Shown here: positions 27,798 through 36,601 of the stretch, piece after piece
How positions within the stretch are numbered: the stretch's first letter is position 1
Layout of the letters: every line of letters starts with the position of its first letter
DNA from: Limimaricola pyoseonensis
GTDB lineage: Bacteria; Pseudomonadota; Alphaproteobacteria; Rhodobacterales; Rhodobacteraceae
Direction of reading: 5' to 3'
Length of the DNA stretch: 64,000 nt
Assembly: GCF_900102015.1 (NCBI RefSeq)
Contig: NZ_FNAT01000003.1
Span: 62,001 to 126,000 of the forward strand
Program-made: the position numbers and the translations under genes
The notes under the pieces: generated by a model
The model's input: the letters and a program-made list of their open reading frames with translations, nothing else
Databases searched by the model: none
Told to the model about the DNA's origin: nothing

Positions 27798-28833
27798 AGC
27801 CCGTCATCTCCAGATAGCCCCGCCCTTCATGGCTGCCGCTCACCGTCACGGGGCCCTCCCAGTAGGGCGGCGAGAGCGCGTTCCAGCTTTCGGGGTTGAG
27901 CGCCGCCACCTCGGCGTCGAGCCCCTCCTGCGGCAGCCGCACCCGCCAGCGCACCGGCACCGATATCCCGTCGAGATCGACACGGTCCAGAGGCTCGGCC
28001 TCGAAGGCCCCGACATAGGGGGTGAGCGCGCCGCCCGGCTCGATCCAGCTGGCGTAAGTGTAACCGCCCGCCTCGCCCTCGCGAAGCCGGAAGCCCATCA
28101 GCTTCTCGCCGCCCGCGAAGGAGAGCGAGAACCAGTCCCATCCGGTCTGCCGCTCGGACAAGGGCTGCGAGGACCATTCGTGGTCGAACCAGGCGGTGCC
28201 GGTCACCGGCACCTCGCCCTCGGGCAGGGTCAGAACGCCCTCCACCGCGAAGTAGGGTTGTGAATAGTAGTAGCTCGCCTGCCCCTCGGCCGACTTGACC
28301 GAGTAGCCCTCCTCGCCGTGCGGAACGAGCGGCCCCTGCGCCGCGAGCGACACGTCGTAGGCGAAGTCCGGGCCGGTCGCCGAAAGCTGCAGGTCGTCGA
28401 AGTCGGGTCCCGCCATGCGCCAGTCGTCGATGAAGGCCTCGAAGGGCTGGGCGGTCACGCCCGCCTGCCCGATTCCGCCGCGCGCCAGCCGCTGGGTGAA
28501 GAGATGCGTGTCCGGCCCGGTGACGGCGGCATGGCCGAGCCAGACCTGCGGGCTGTCGAAGCCCGCCGCCTCGCGCGGCGCGATGGCCGAGCGGAACAGC
28601 GTCCATTGCAACCCGTAGGGCGTGCCATCCGGGCCGCTCAGGTTGGCGGTGACGTACCACCACTCGATGCGGAATTCGGGATGCGGCCCGTGATCCTCGG
28701 GAAAGACGGGCGGCGCGCCGCGTTCGGGCAGCGCGAAGGCCTCGGCCTCGCCGCCCAGGCCCGCGAAGCCCTGCGCCTGGGCGAGGCCCGGCAGGCAGAG
28801 CAGCAGAAGCGGGGCGAGCCATCTAGCGTTCAT
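27790..28833 (-). CDS. AttH/CrtC-type lipocalin-like secreted protein
   Basis: 347 residues. A clear signal peptide ends in GLAQA (about residue 20). PEFRIEWWYVTANL, WTLFRSAIAP, GTAWFDHEWSSQPL and WDWFSLSFAGGEKLMGFRLR are the paired beta-domain motifs of the CrtC/AttH lipocalin-like family, also called carotenoid 1,2-hydratase-like. Since it sits behind an ABC exporter in one operon, it resembles AttH of the AttEFGH systems rather than a carotenoid enzyme. It overlaps the permease gene by 11 bases. Confidence 0.88.
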   Translation of the reverse strand: MNARWLAPLLLLCLPGLAQAQGFAGLGGEAEAFALPERGAPPVFPEDHGPHPEFRIEWWYVTANLSGPDGTPYGLQWTLFRSAIAPREAAGFDSPQVWLGHAAVTGPDTHLFTQRLARGGIGQAGVTAQPFEAFIDDWRMAGPDFDDLQLSATGPDFAYDVSLAAQGPLVPHGEEGYSVKSAEGQASYYYSQPYFAVEGVLTLPEGEVPVTGTAWFDHEWSSQPLSERQTGWDWFSLSFAGGEKLMGFRLREGEAGGYTYASWIEPGGALTPYVGAFEAEPLDRVDLDGISVPVRWRVRLPQEGLDAEVAALNPESWNALSPPYWEGPVTVSGSHEGRGYLEMTGYE

Positions 28834-31207
28834 TGGCGAAGACCCCCAGCAGCGCGGCGGGCGGGGTGCGCGCCAGCCGCAGCGCCGGCCAGAGCGCGGC
28901 GAGGCCGGCCGCCAGCAGCGCGAACAGCCCGAGCAGCGCGTAATCCGCCGGAAACAGGAACATCGGCAGCCGCCAGCCAAAGGCCGCGACGTTGACGATC
29001 GCCAGCAGCACCCAGGCCAGCGCGAGGCCCAGCGGCAGCGCGAAGAGCGCGGTCAGCGCCGCCAGCAGCACCGCGCGCGCCATTTCCAGCGCGGCGAGGC
29101 GGCGGCGGGTCAGGCCCAGCGCCCAGACCGGGGCGAGCTGCGGCAGGCGCAATGCCGCCAGCGTCAGCAGCGACATCAGGATCGCGAAGCCCGCCACCGC
29201 CAGCGTCAGCACGTTCAACGCCGCCGTCACCGCGAAGGTGCGCTCGAACACCTGCAGCGAAAAGCGCTTCACCGCCGCCTGGTCGGTGATCGCCGAGGCC
29301 GGCAGCCCCTGCCCGACCAGCGCCTCGCGCAGCGCCGGCACCTCCGAGGGCTCGAGCCTCAGGCCGAAGCGGCGCGGCTCGATGCCGGGATGGAGCGCGC
29401 CGAACAGCGCCTCGGTGACGATCACCTCGCCCTGCGGGTTGCCGTAATCGCCATAGACGCCGAGCACCGGCAGCTCGACCCCCGGCGCGATCCGCACCGC
29501 ATCGCCCAGCCCCAGACCGGCGCGGCGCGACAGCTGCTCGTTGACCAGAAGCCCCTCCTGCGCGGCGAGCTTCTCCCAAGGGCGCTCGACCGCCTGCAGG
29601 AAGCGCCAGTTCTCCGGGTAGGTCGGGTCGGGCCGGGCGAGGTTGAGCGAGGCCGGCATCCCCGCCACCTCGGTCTCGACGGAGGCGAGCGGCAGCACCG
29701 CGCGGACGCGCGGCTCGAGAAAGGCCACGACCTCGCGGGCCTGATCCTCGTCGGCGGTCTCGATGTAGAGCTCGGGCGCGAGGCGCTGGTCGAGGAAGCC
29801 GGTGAAGGTCTCGCGGAAGGACGACACCATGGTCGAGACGCCGATATTGGCGGCCATGGCCAGCAAAAGCGCCATCAGCGCCAGCGACAGCCCCGGCAGC
29901 TGCTGGCGGGTGTCGGCCCAGAACCACTGCGCCAGAGGCCCGCGCGCCATGCGCGCCCCGAGCCGCATCACCGCGCCCAGCGCCACGGGCAGCAACAGCG
30001 CCGCGCCGACGAGGCCGGTGCCCAAGAGCGCGAAGCCCGCCGTCAGCCCCTCGCCCCAGACCGCGAGTCCGACGGCCAGCGCCAGCAGCCCCAGCGCCGC
30101 CACCGCCTGCACCCGGGCCGAGCGCGCATCCGCCATCGCCCAGGCCCGCCGCCCGCCCGCGGCCAGAAGCGGCATGGTGGCGAGCCGCCACAGCGCCGCG
30201 CCCGCGGCGACCGCCGTGCCGAAGAGCGCGATGCCGAGGCCCGAGAGCCACCAGACCGGACGCAGCTGCAGCCCGCCCGCCACCTCGGCGCCGTAGAGCC
30301 CGCGCAAGGTCGCGGCGACGTCCGGCAGCAGGCTCGCCGCCAGCAGCCAGCCCAAGCCCACGCCGATGGTGCCCGCGATCAGCGCGAAGCCCAGCAGCTC
30401 CACCGCCATCAGCACCACCAGCCGGTTCAGCGGCACGCCCAGCGCCCGCAGGGTCCGCAGCACGGGGCGGCGCTGCTCGAAGGCGAGGCCGACCGCGCCG
30501 TGCACGATGAAGATGCCGACCGCGAAGCACAGCAGGCCGAAGGCGGTGAGGTTGAGGTGGAAGCTGTCGGTCAGCCGCCCGACCTCGGAGCCCGCCTGCG
30601 CCGGGCGCAGCGCGAGGTCCGGGGCGATCTCGGCAAGGTCCGGCCGGCCCAGCGGCTGCTCCGGCGCGACCAGCAGGAAGCTGAGATCCTCGCGGCCCAG
30701 CAGCCGCCGCGCCACCGAGATGTCGGTGATCGCGGTCTCGGGCGCGACGTCGGGCGAGACGACCTTCTCGGGCCCGTCCGCCGGCAGCGCGTCCAGCACC
30801 TCGGCCCGGCCGAAGAGCTGCCCGCCGCCGGTCAGGAAGGCCGCGACGTCGGCGTCCTCGCTCGCCACCGGCCCGAGCCCGCCCGGCGCGGTCAGCGGCT
30901 CCAGCCCGACCACGCGCACGCCCGCGAGCCGCCCCTCGACCACCGGGCTCACCTGCCAGCCGGCGCGGCGCAGCGCGACGTAGTCGGAAAGCGCGACGCC
31001 GCCCCCCGCCGCCGCCTCGATCCGGTCGAAGCGCCCCTCGCCCAGCGTCGCGGCTGCCGCGTCATAGCTCGCCCGCGCCTCGGCGTTGATCGCCTGCACG
31101 CCGGACCAGAGCCCCGTGGCCAGCGCCAGGCCGGCGATCAGGGTGAAGAGCTGCAGCGGCGCGCGCTTCCAGTGCGACAGAAGCGCCGCAAGCACCGCCC
31201 GGGTCAC
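28823..31207 (-). CDS. FtsX-like ABC transporter permease (AttF/G-like, fused)
   Basis: 794 residues from a GTG start overlapping the ATPase stop (GTGA). Membrane segments appear at about 15-37, then after a large periplasmic domain three segments (about 245-345), further helices in the middle, a second periplasmic domain and a final three-helix block. This gives two FtsX domains and a MacB-PCD-like extracytoplasmic region, so one chain could equal AttF plus AttG. Probably extracts or exports a lipid or lipoprotein-type substrate with the ATPase at 31204-31860. Confidence 0.9.
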   Translation of the reverse strand: MTRAVLAALLSHWKRAPLQLFTLIAGLALATGLWSGVQAINAEARASYDAAAATLGEGRFDRIEAAAGGGVALSDYVALRRAGWQVSPVVEGRLAGVRVVGLEPLTAPGGLGPVASEDADVAAFLTGGGQLFGRAEVLDALPADGPEKVVSPDVAPETAITDISVARRLLGREDLSFLLVAPEQPLGRPDLAEIAPDLALRPAQAGSEVGRLTDSFHLNLTAFGLLCFAVGIFIVHGAVGLAFEQRRPVLRTLRALGVPLNRLVVLMAVELLGFALIAGTIGVGLGWLLAASLLPDVAATLRGLYGAEVAGGLQLRPVWWLSGLGIALFGTAVAAGAALWRLATMPLLAAGGRRAWAMADARSARVQAVAALGLLALAVGLAVWGEGLTAGFALLGTGLVGAALLLPVALGAVMRLGARMARGPLAQWFWADTRQQLPGLSLALMALLLAMAANIGVSTMVSSFRETFTGFLDQRLAPELYIETADEDQAREVVAFLEPRVRAVLPLASVETEVAGMPASLNLARPDPTYPENWRFLQAVERPWEKLAAQEGLLVNEQLSRRAGLGLGDAVRIAPGVELPVLGVYGDYGNPQGEVIVTEALFGALHPGIEPRRFGLRLEPSEVPALREALVGQGLPASAITDQAAVKRFSLQVFERTFAVTAALNVLTLAVAGFAILMSLLTLAALRLPQLAPVWALGLTRRRLAALEMARAVLLAALTALFALPLGLALAWVLLAIVNVAAFGWRLPMFLFPADYALLGLFALLAAGLAALWPALRLARTPPAALLGVFANER

Positions 31208-31860
31208 GCGACCTGCCCGCCCGACAAATGCAGCCGCCGCGCCATGCGGGCGGCGTGGTGCTCGGAATGGGTGACCATCATCAGCGCCGCGCCGGTCTCC
31301 TCGACCAGCGCCAGCATCGCCCCCAGCACCTCCTCGGCGGTGGCCTCGTCGAGATTGCCGGTGGGCTCGTCGGCCAGCACGAGATCGGGCCTCGCCGCCA
31401 GCGTGCGGGCGATGGCGGTACGCTGCTGCTGCCCGCCCGACAGCTGCTCGGGGTATTTCGACAGATGCGCCGCGAGACCCAGCCGTTCGGCCAAGGCCTG
31501 CGCCTGCTCGGGCTCGTGCCGCCCGGCGAGGCGGGCCTGGAAGGCGATGTTGTCGCCGACATTCAGCGAGGGGATCAGGTTGAACTGCTGGAACACCACG
31601 CCGACCGTGCCGCGCCGGAGCTTCGCGCGGCCCGAGTCGTCGAGCGCCGTCACCTCGGTCCCGGCCACCTCGATCCGGCCCGAATCGGGCCGGTCGAGAC
31701 CGCCGACGAGATGCAGAAGCGTCGACTTGCCCGAGCCGCTCTCGCCGGTCAGCGCCAGGGTCTCGCCCGCCGCGAGCTCGAGATCGACGCCGCGCAACAC
31801 CGGCACCGGCCCCTCGGCCCCGGCGAAACTCTTGTGGATGTCGCGCAGTCGCATCAGCAT
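31204..31860 (-). CDS. ABC transporter ATP-binding protein (MacB/LolD-like)
   Basis: 218 residues. Walker A GESGSGKST near 41, Q-loop VFQQFNLIPSLNV, signature LSGGQQQR, Walker B LVLADEPTGNLD and switch His in MVTHSEHH are all intact and of the LolD/FtsE/MacB class. It powers the FtsX-like permease encoded next. The start at 31860 is uncertain: a second ATG two codons later is possible and no strong SD is visible. First gene of a minus-strand operon divergent from bphO. Confidence 0.92.
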   Translation of the reverse strand: MLMRLRDIHKSFAGAEGPVPVLRGVDLELAAGETLALTGESGSGKSTLLHLVGGLDRPDSGRIEVAGTEVTALDDSGRAKLRRGTVGVVFQQFNLIPSLNVGDNIAFQARLAGRHEPEQAQALAERLGLAAHLSKYPEQLSGGQQQRTAIARTLAARPDLVLADEPTGNLDEATAEEVLGAMLALVEETGAALMMVTHSEHHAARMARRLHLSGGQVA

Positions 31861-31945
31861 GGGGTCCAAGCTAAACCGAAGATCGGCCGGGGAAATGGCG
31901 CCGCCGCCACCAGATCGTCGCAGTCGCAGGGTACGCTGCCGGGAG

Positions 31946-31971
31946 GGAACCGCCCCCTTCCCGGGCACGTT
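31946..31971 (+). promoter_or_regulatory. Candidate EcfG-type promoter of bphO-bphP
   Basis: GGAAC (31946-31950), 17-base spacer, CGTT (31968-31971) is a full match to the GGAAC-N16/17-CGTT promoters of the alphaproteobacterial general-stress sigma factor EcfG. It lies 73 bases upstream of the bphO ATG in an otherwise featureless divergent region. No direct evidence of expression is available, and EcfG is reported missing from many Rhodobacterales. Confidence 0.5.
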
Positions 31972-32044
31972 GAGTTTCCTTACAACAATACGGGGGCTTG
32001 GCGCCTCCGCCACGAGGGACCGCACGACATTGGACTTGCCCGCG

Positions 32045-32590
32045 ATGCCGCTCCGGCGGCGACTGAAGAGCGATCTTGCCCCGGTCCACGACCGGTTGGA
32101 CGCGCTGTTCTCGGGCTTCGACCTGCGTGACCCCGACGATCTCGGCGGCTTTCTCGCCGCGCACCGGCTGGCCTTCGCGGCAATCCGCCCGGCGCCGGGC
32201 GGCGCAACCGGAGGGGCGCTGCTCGACCGGATGACCGCCGCGCTCGACGCCGATCTCGCCGCGCTGGGCCGCGCCCCCGGCCCCGCCCTGCCGCTGCTCG
32301 AATTGCGCGAGCCGCTGGCGCAGGACTACGTGCTGCTCGGCTCGCGGCTCGGCACGCAGGTGCTGGCCCGGCGCTGGGCGGAGGGCCGCGACCCGCGCGC
32401 CCGCACAGCCGGGCGCTACCTGTCGCTGCCGCCGATGGCCGCCGAATGGCGCGGCTTCTGCGAGATGGCCGACCGCCTGCCCGGCGACGACGCCCGCGCG
32501 GCGGCCGTGCTGGCCGAGGCGGCCGCGCTCTTCGCGCTGTTCCACGCCGCCGGCGAAGCGGCGGGGGCGCAGGCCCGGAGGGCGGCATGA
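32045..32590 (+). CDS. bphO: Biliverdin-producing heme oxygenase
   Basis: 181 residues. LKSDLAPVHDRLDALFSGFDL at the start places the proximal heme-ligand histidine at H15; LGSRLGTQVLARRW near 99 is the distal-helix glycine region. BphO opens heme to biliverdin, iron and CO, supplying the chromophore of the phytochrome encoded immediately after (4-base overlap). The ATG at 32045 gives the normal length; no SD is evident. Confidence 0.9.
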   Translation: MPLRRRLKSDLAPVHDRLDALFSGFDLRDPDDLGGFLAAHRLAFAAIRPAPGGATGGALLDRMTAALDADLAALGRAPGPALPLLELREPLAQDYVLLGSRLGTQVLARRWAEGRDPRARTAGRYLSLPPMAAEWRGFCEMADRLPGDDARAAAVLAEAAALFALFHAAGEAAGAQARRAA

Positions 32591-35160
32591 GCGACACCCT
32601 CCCCGATCCCGGCACCGATCTCGACAGCTGCGCGCGCGAGCCGATCCACCTGCTGGGCCACGTCCAGCCCTATGGCTGCCTGATCGCGGTGTCGAACCAG
32701 TGGGAGGTGCGCCACGTCTCGGCCAATCTCGACGAGATGCTCGGCCTCGACCCCGAGGCGGCGATCGGCGCGCGGCTGTCGGAGCTGCTGCCGCGCGATG
32801 CGGTGCACGACCTGCGCGGCCGGGTGCAGATGATCGGCCCCGACAGCGGCCCGGCCCGGCTCTACGGGATCGACCTGATCGGCGACGGGCCGCGCTTCGA
32901 CGTCTCGGTGCATGCCACCGGGCACGGCTACCTGATCGAGGCCGAGCACCGCACCCGCAACGGCAACCGGCAGGAGATGACGCTGGTGCAGCCGCTGATG
33001 GCGCGGGTGCGGCGGCGGCGCGAGATCCCGGCGATGGCGCGCGAGGCGGCGCGCGCCGTCAAGGCGATGACCGGCTTCGACCGGGTGATGATCTACCGCT
33101 TCCACCCCGACGACAGCGGCGAGGTGATCGCCGAGGCCGCGAGCCCCGGCCTGGAGCCCTTCCTCGGGCTGCGCTACCCGGCCAGCGACATCCCGCCCCA
33201 GGCGCGCGCGCTCTACATCCGCAACCCGATCCGGCTGATCATGGACGTGGACGCCGTGCCCTGCCCGGTGCGCCCGGCGCTCGACCCCGAGGGCGAGCCG
33301 CTCGACCTGTCGCTGTCGGTGACGCGCTCGGTCTCGCCGATCCATCTCGAATACCTGCGCAACATGGGCGTCGCGGCCTCGATGTCGGTCTCGATCCTGC
33401 GCGACGGCAGGCTCTGGGGGCTGATCGCCTGCCACCACGGCGCCGCGCATTACGTCGATTACGAGACCCGCTCGGCGGCGGAGCTGTTCACCCAGCTCTT
33501 CGCCTACGAGATCGCCGCCGTCGAGAGCGCGGCCGAGCGCGATCAGGCCGAGCGCGCCCGCGCGCTGCACGGCACGCTGCCCGCGCGCATGAGCGACGGC
33601 GCGACCATCGCTCGCGAGTTCGAGACGATCGCGCGCGACATCGCCGCCGTGGTGCCCTGCGACGGCATCGCGATGTGGATCGGCGGGCGCTACCTGCGCC
33701 ACGGCGCGACGCCGAGCCATGACGAGTTCATGGGGCTTCTGGGGCCGCTGCGCGCCGCCGATGACGGCCGCGCCTTCGCCAGCGACTGCCTGACCGACAT
33801 CCACCCCGCCGGCACCGGCTTCGCCGACCGCGCGGCGGGGCTTCTGAGCCTGCCGATCAGCCAGGGGCCGGGCGACTACCTCGTGCTGTTCCGGCGCGAG
33901 CAGGTCGAGACGGTCAACTGGGCGGGCGACCCGCGCAAGGCGGTCACGCAGGGGCCGAACGGCCTGCGCGTCAGCCCGCGCCAGAGCTTCGAGGCCTGGT
34001 CCGAGACGGTGCGCGGCCGCAGCGCGCCGTGGCGCCGCGGCGAGATCGCCGCCGCCGAGACGCTGCGCGTGGCGCTGATCGAGACGGTGCTGAAGATCGC
34101 CGACGATTCCATCGCCGAGCGCAAGCGCGCGCAGGAGCGGCAGGAGCTGGTGATCGCCGAGCTGAACCACCGCATGCGCAACGTGCTCAACCTGATCCGC
34201 AGCCTGATCGCCCAGAGCCGGCCCGGCGCGCGCTCGGTGGCCGAGTATGTCCGCATCCTCGACGGCCGGGTCGAGGCGCTGGCGCGCGCGCATGACCAGC
34301 TGACCGAGACCGACTGGCGCGCCGCCTCGCTCAAGGGGTTGATCGAGACCGAGATCGACGCCTTCCTGTCGGGCAAGCGCGACCGGGTGAAGCTGACGGG
34401 CGCCGACGTGCTGCTCTCGGCCGAGGCCTATGCGACGCTGGCGCTGGTGCTGCACGAGATGGTCACCAACGCCGCGAAATACGGCGCGCTGCAGGATTCG
34501 CACGGCCGGGTCGAGGTGACGCTCGACCGGCGCACCGACGGCGCGCTCGTGATCGGCTGGCGCGAGAGCGGCGGCGCGCCGGTGAAGGCGCCCGAGGGGC
34601 GCGGCTTCGGCACCACGGTGATCGAGCGCTCGGTGCCGTTCGAGCTGCGCGGCGAGGCGGAGCTGCGCTTCGCGCTGACCGGGGTGGAGGCGCGCTTCGT
34701 GATCCCGGCCCGCCATGTCAGCGACGCGCCCGAGGCCGGCGACGCGGCGCCCGCGGCCGAGGCCCCCGCGCAGCAGCGGCTCTCGGGCCGGGCGCTGGTG
34801 GTCGAGGACAACATGATCATCGCGCTCGACGGCGCCGACATCCTGACCGAGCTGGGCTGCGCCGAGGCGGTCACCGCCAACGGCGTGGGCGAGGCGCTGC
34901 GGCTGATCGAGAGCAACGGCTTCGATCTGGCGCTGCTCGACGTCAATCTCGGCAACGAGACCTCGACCCCGGTGGCCGAGGCGCTGACCGCCCATGGCGT
35001 GCCCTTCGTGCTGGCCACGGGCTACGGCGCGACCGAGGCGATCGCCGAGGCCTTTCCCGGCGCGCCGGTGATCAAGAAACCCTATACCAAGCGCAGCCTG
35101 CAGGCCGGTTTCACCCGGCTGCTGTCGCCGTCGGCGGATGCGCGCGACCCGATGGACTGA
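32587..35160 (+). CDS. bphP: Bacteriophytochrome HWE/HisKA_2 histidine kinase with receiver domain
   Basis: 857 residues: PAS (with biliverdin-binding C15 in LDSCAREPIHLLGHVQPYG), GAF with PASDIP at 198-203 (D201), PHY with tongue motif PRQSF at 464-468, a HisKA_2/HWE kinase with phospho-acceptor H528 (AELNHRMRN) and WRESGG, and a C-terminal receiver domain with acidic pocket E740/D741 and phospho-acceptor D785. All key residues are present, so a red/far-red photoreceptor kinase that may phosphorylate its own receiver is expected. Cytosolic. It is transcribed with bphO, probably from the EcfG-like promoter. Confidence 0.96.
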   Translation: MSDTLPDPGTDLDSCAREPIHLLGHVQPYGCLIAVSNQWEVRHVSANLDEMLGLDPEAAIGARLSELLPRDAVHDLRGRVQMIGPDSGPARLYGIDLIGDGPRFDVSVHATGHGYLIEAEHRTRNGNRQEMTLVQPLMARVRRRREIPAMAREAARAVKAMTGFDRVMIYRFHPDDSGEVIAEAASPGLEPFLGLRYPASDIPPQARALYIRNPIRLIMDVDAVPCPVRPALDPEGEPLDLSLSVTRSVSPIHLEYLRNMGVAASMSVSILRDGRLWGLIACHHGAAHYVDYETRSAAELFTQLFAYEIAAVESAAERDQAERARALHGTLPARMSDGATIAREFETIARDIAAVVPCDGIAMWIGGRYLRHGATPSHDEFMGLLGPLRAADDGRAFASDCLTDIHPAGTGFADRAAGLLSLPISQGPGDYLVLFRREQVETVNWAGDPRKAVTQGPNGLRVSPRQSFEAWSETVRGRSAPWRRGEIAAAETLRVALIETVLKIADDSIAERKRAQERQELVIAELNHRMRNVLNLIRSLIAQSRPGARSVAEYVRILDGRVEALARAHDQLTETDWRAASLKGLIETEIDAFLSGKRDRVKLTGADVLLSAEAYATLALVLHEMVTNAAKYGALQDSHGRVEVTLDRRTDGALVIGWRESGGAPVKAPEGRGFGTTVIERSVPFELRGEAELRFALTGVEARFVIPARHVSDAPEAGDAAPAAEAPAQQRLSGRALVVEDNMIIALDGADILTELGCAEAVTANGVGEALRLIESNGFDLALLDVNLGNETSTPVAEALTAHGVPFVLATGYGATEAIAEAFPGAPVIKKPYTKRSLQAGFTRLLSPSADARDPMD

Positions 35161-35171
35161 AGGAGACGACG

Positions 35172-35456
35172 ATGCATTCCCCCCTCGCGCCCGCGGCTGC
35201 GGCGCTCGTTCTGGCGCTGGCGGGCTGCGCCCCCGCCACGTCCCCCGACCAGGCGGTGGCGATGCCCTTCGGGCAATGCCTCGAGCGGATCGACGCCACC
35301 GCCGACCGGATCGGCCAGGCCCCGGCGGTGCTGGTCGAGACCTCCGAGCAGCGCATGGTGCGCTTCATCGACGGCGCCGAGACGGTCACCGTGACCTGCG
35401 ACGCGCTGATGAGCCAGATGGTGGTCAAGACCCGCCCCGCCCCGGCGACCTTCTAG
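35172..35456 (+). CDS. Small putative lipoprotein
   Basis: 94 residues beginning 12 bases after bphP, with AAGGAGA upstream of the ATG. A hydrophobic signal ends in the lipobox LALAGC (C19). Two further cysteines (near 36 and 76) might form a disulfide in the periplasm. No domain recognised. The close spacing suggests it is part of the bphO-bphP-idi transcript. Confidence 0.7.
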   Translation: MHSPLAPAAAALVLALAGCAPATSPDQAVAMPFGQCLERIDATADRIGQAPAVLVETSEQRMVRFIDGAETVTVTCDALMSQMVVKTRPAPATF

Positions 35457-35458
35457 GC

Positions 35459-36007
35459 ATGGCGCAACGATCCGAGGCGGCGCCGATGCCGGCGGACCGG
35501 GACATCGCCATCCCGGCCTGGGTCGAGGACGAGCTGCGCCCGGTGGGCAAGGTCGAGGTGCACCGGCGCGGCCTGCGCCACCCGGCGGTCAGCGTCTTCG
35601 TGATGTCGCAGGGGCGCACGCTGCTGCAGCGGCGGGCGGCCGGCAAGTACCACACGCCCGGGTTGTGGGCCAACAGCTGCTGCACCCATCCGCTCTGGGG
35701 CGAGGCGCCGCTCGACTGCGCGCGTCGGCGGCTGCGCGAGGAGCTGGGCCTCGACGGGCTCGAGCTGCGCCCGGCGGGCGAGTTGGAATACCGCGCCGAT
35801 GTCGGCGGCGGCATGACCGAGCACGAGGTGGTGACGCTGTTCGTGGCCGACTGCCCCGTGCCGCCCGAGCCGCGCCCCAACCCCGAAGAGGTGCAGGACA
35901 CGGCCTGGATGGCGCTGGCGGATCTGCGGGCCGACATCGCGGCCCGCCCCGAACGCTACACGCCCTGGCTCCGGATCTACGCCGCGACCGAGGGGCTGCT
36001 GGGCTGA
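35459..36007 (+). CDS. idi: Isopentenyl-diphosphate delta-isomerase, type 1
   Basis: 182 residues. A Nudix-type fold with LLQRRAAGKYHTPGLWANSCCTHP, where the active-site Cys and metal-binding His cluster, and the Nudix box CARRRLREELGLDGLELRP. Converts IPP to DMAPP for terpenoid synthesis. The ATG at 35459, 2 bases after the preceding stop, was chosen; a Met at residue 10 is an alternative. Type 1 idi is found in phototrophic Rhodobacteraceae near photosynthesis genes, and its neighbour here is a bacteriophytochrome, but no photosynthesis gene is in the window. Confidence 0.94.
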   Translation: MAQRSEAAPMPADRDIAIPAWVEDELRPVGKVEVHRRGLRHPAVSVFVMSQGRTLLQRRAAGKYHTPGLWANSCCTHPLWGEAPLDCARRRLREELGLDGLELRPAGELEYRADVGGGMTEHEVVTLFVADCPVPPEPRPNPEEVQDTAWMALADLRADIAARPERYTPWLRIYAATEGLLG

Positions 36008-36044
36008 GCCCCGCAGGCCCCATGAGCCCCGTGGGCCCCGCGGC

Positions 36045-36476
36045 TCACCGGGCCGACAGGCTCTGCAGATAGGCCCAGATGTCGGCCGCGGTCTGGGCGT
36101 CGCGCACCCGGTAGGCCATCTTGCCGCGGGCGCGGCGGTCGTCGAGCTCGTCGCGCAGCCAGCCGGTCGGATCCTGCAGGTAGCCGGTGAAGCGCTCGGC
36201 GGTCCAGGTGACGCCGCGCTCGCGCATCCGGTCCATCGCCTCGCCGTAGCGGAACTCCTCGACATCGCCGATCACCCGGCCCTCGAGCCCGTGCAGGTTG
36301 GGGCCGGTGCGAGCGGTGCGCCCGGCCAGCACCGCGCCGCCGGGGTCGCGGACCACGTGGCAGGCGACGCATTGCCGGCTGAACTGGGTTTCGCCATTGG
36401 CGATGTCCTGGGCCAGGGCCGGTGCGGCGGCCAGCGCGGCCAGCGCGGCGATGACCGCGCGTTTCAGCGATTGCAT
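36045..36476 (-). CDS. Periplasmic class I cytochrome c (c2-like)
   Basis: 143 residues with a signal peptide ending near APALA (about residue 22). CVACH is the single heme c attachment site, and GKMAYRV near 120 offers the distal Met ligand. Overall length and the GRTARTGPNLHGLEGR segment resemble c2/mitochondrial-type cytochromes, i.e. periplasmic electron carriers. Not clearly the main cytochrome c2; monocistronic. Confidence 0.87.
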   Translation of the reverse strand: MQSLKRAVIAALAALAAAPALAQDIANGETQFSRQCVACHVVRDPGGAVLAGRTARTGPNLHGLEGRVIGDVEEFRYGEAMDRMRERGVTWTAERFTGYLQDPTGWLRDELDDRRARGKMAYRVRDAQTAADIWAYLQSLSAR

Positions 36477-36601
36477 GGATGTCTCCCTGGATATCCCGAT
36501 GACCGTTGCCCCAGTCGACGCGGTGATATCGCGACCGGGCACGGCTTCCAATCCCCCGGCGCCGGGCCGGTTGCACGGCACACGCGAAATTGCGCCGCGG
36601 C

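Noticed and set aside
24915-27899. Open frame of 994 codons antisense to the selD fusion
   Set aside because: Arg/His/Gly-rich composition without motifs; the sense strand encodes an intact 717-residue enzyme.
27790-28833. Carotenoid 1,2-hydratase (CrtC)
   Set aside because: Same fold family, but the operon with an ABC exporter and the signal peptide point to an AttH-type protein; no other carotenoid gene is in the window.
29390-32590. Open frame of 1066 codons on the plus strand across the ABC operon
   Set aside because: It runs antisense to the permease and ATPase, then merges into the bphO frame; only the last 181 codons encode a protein with a recognisable domain (BphO).
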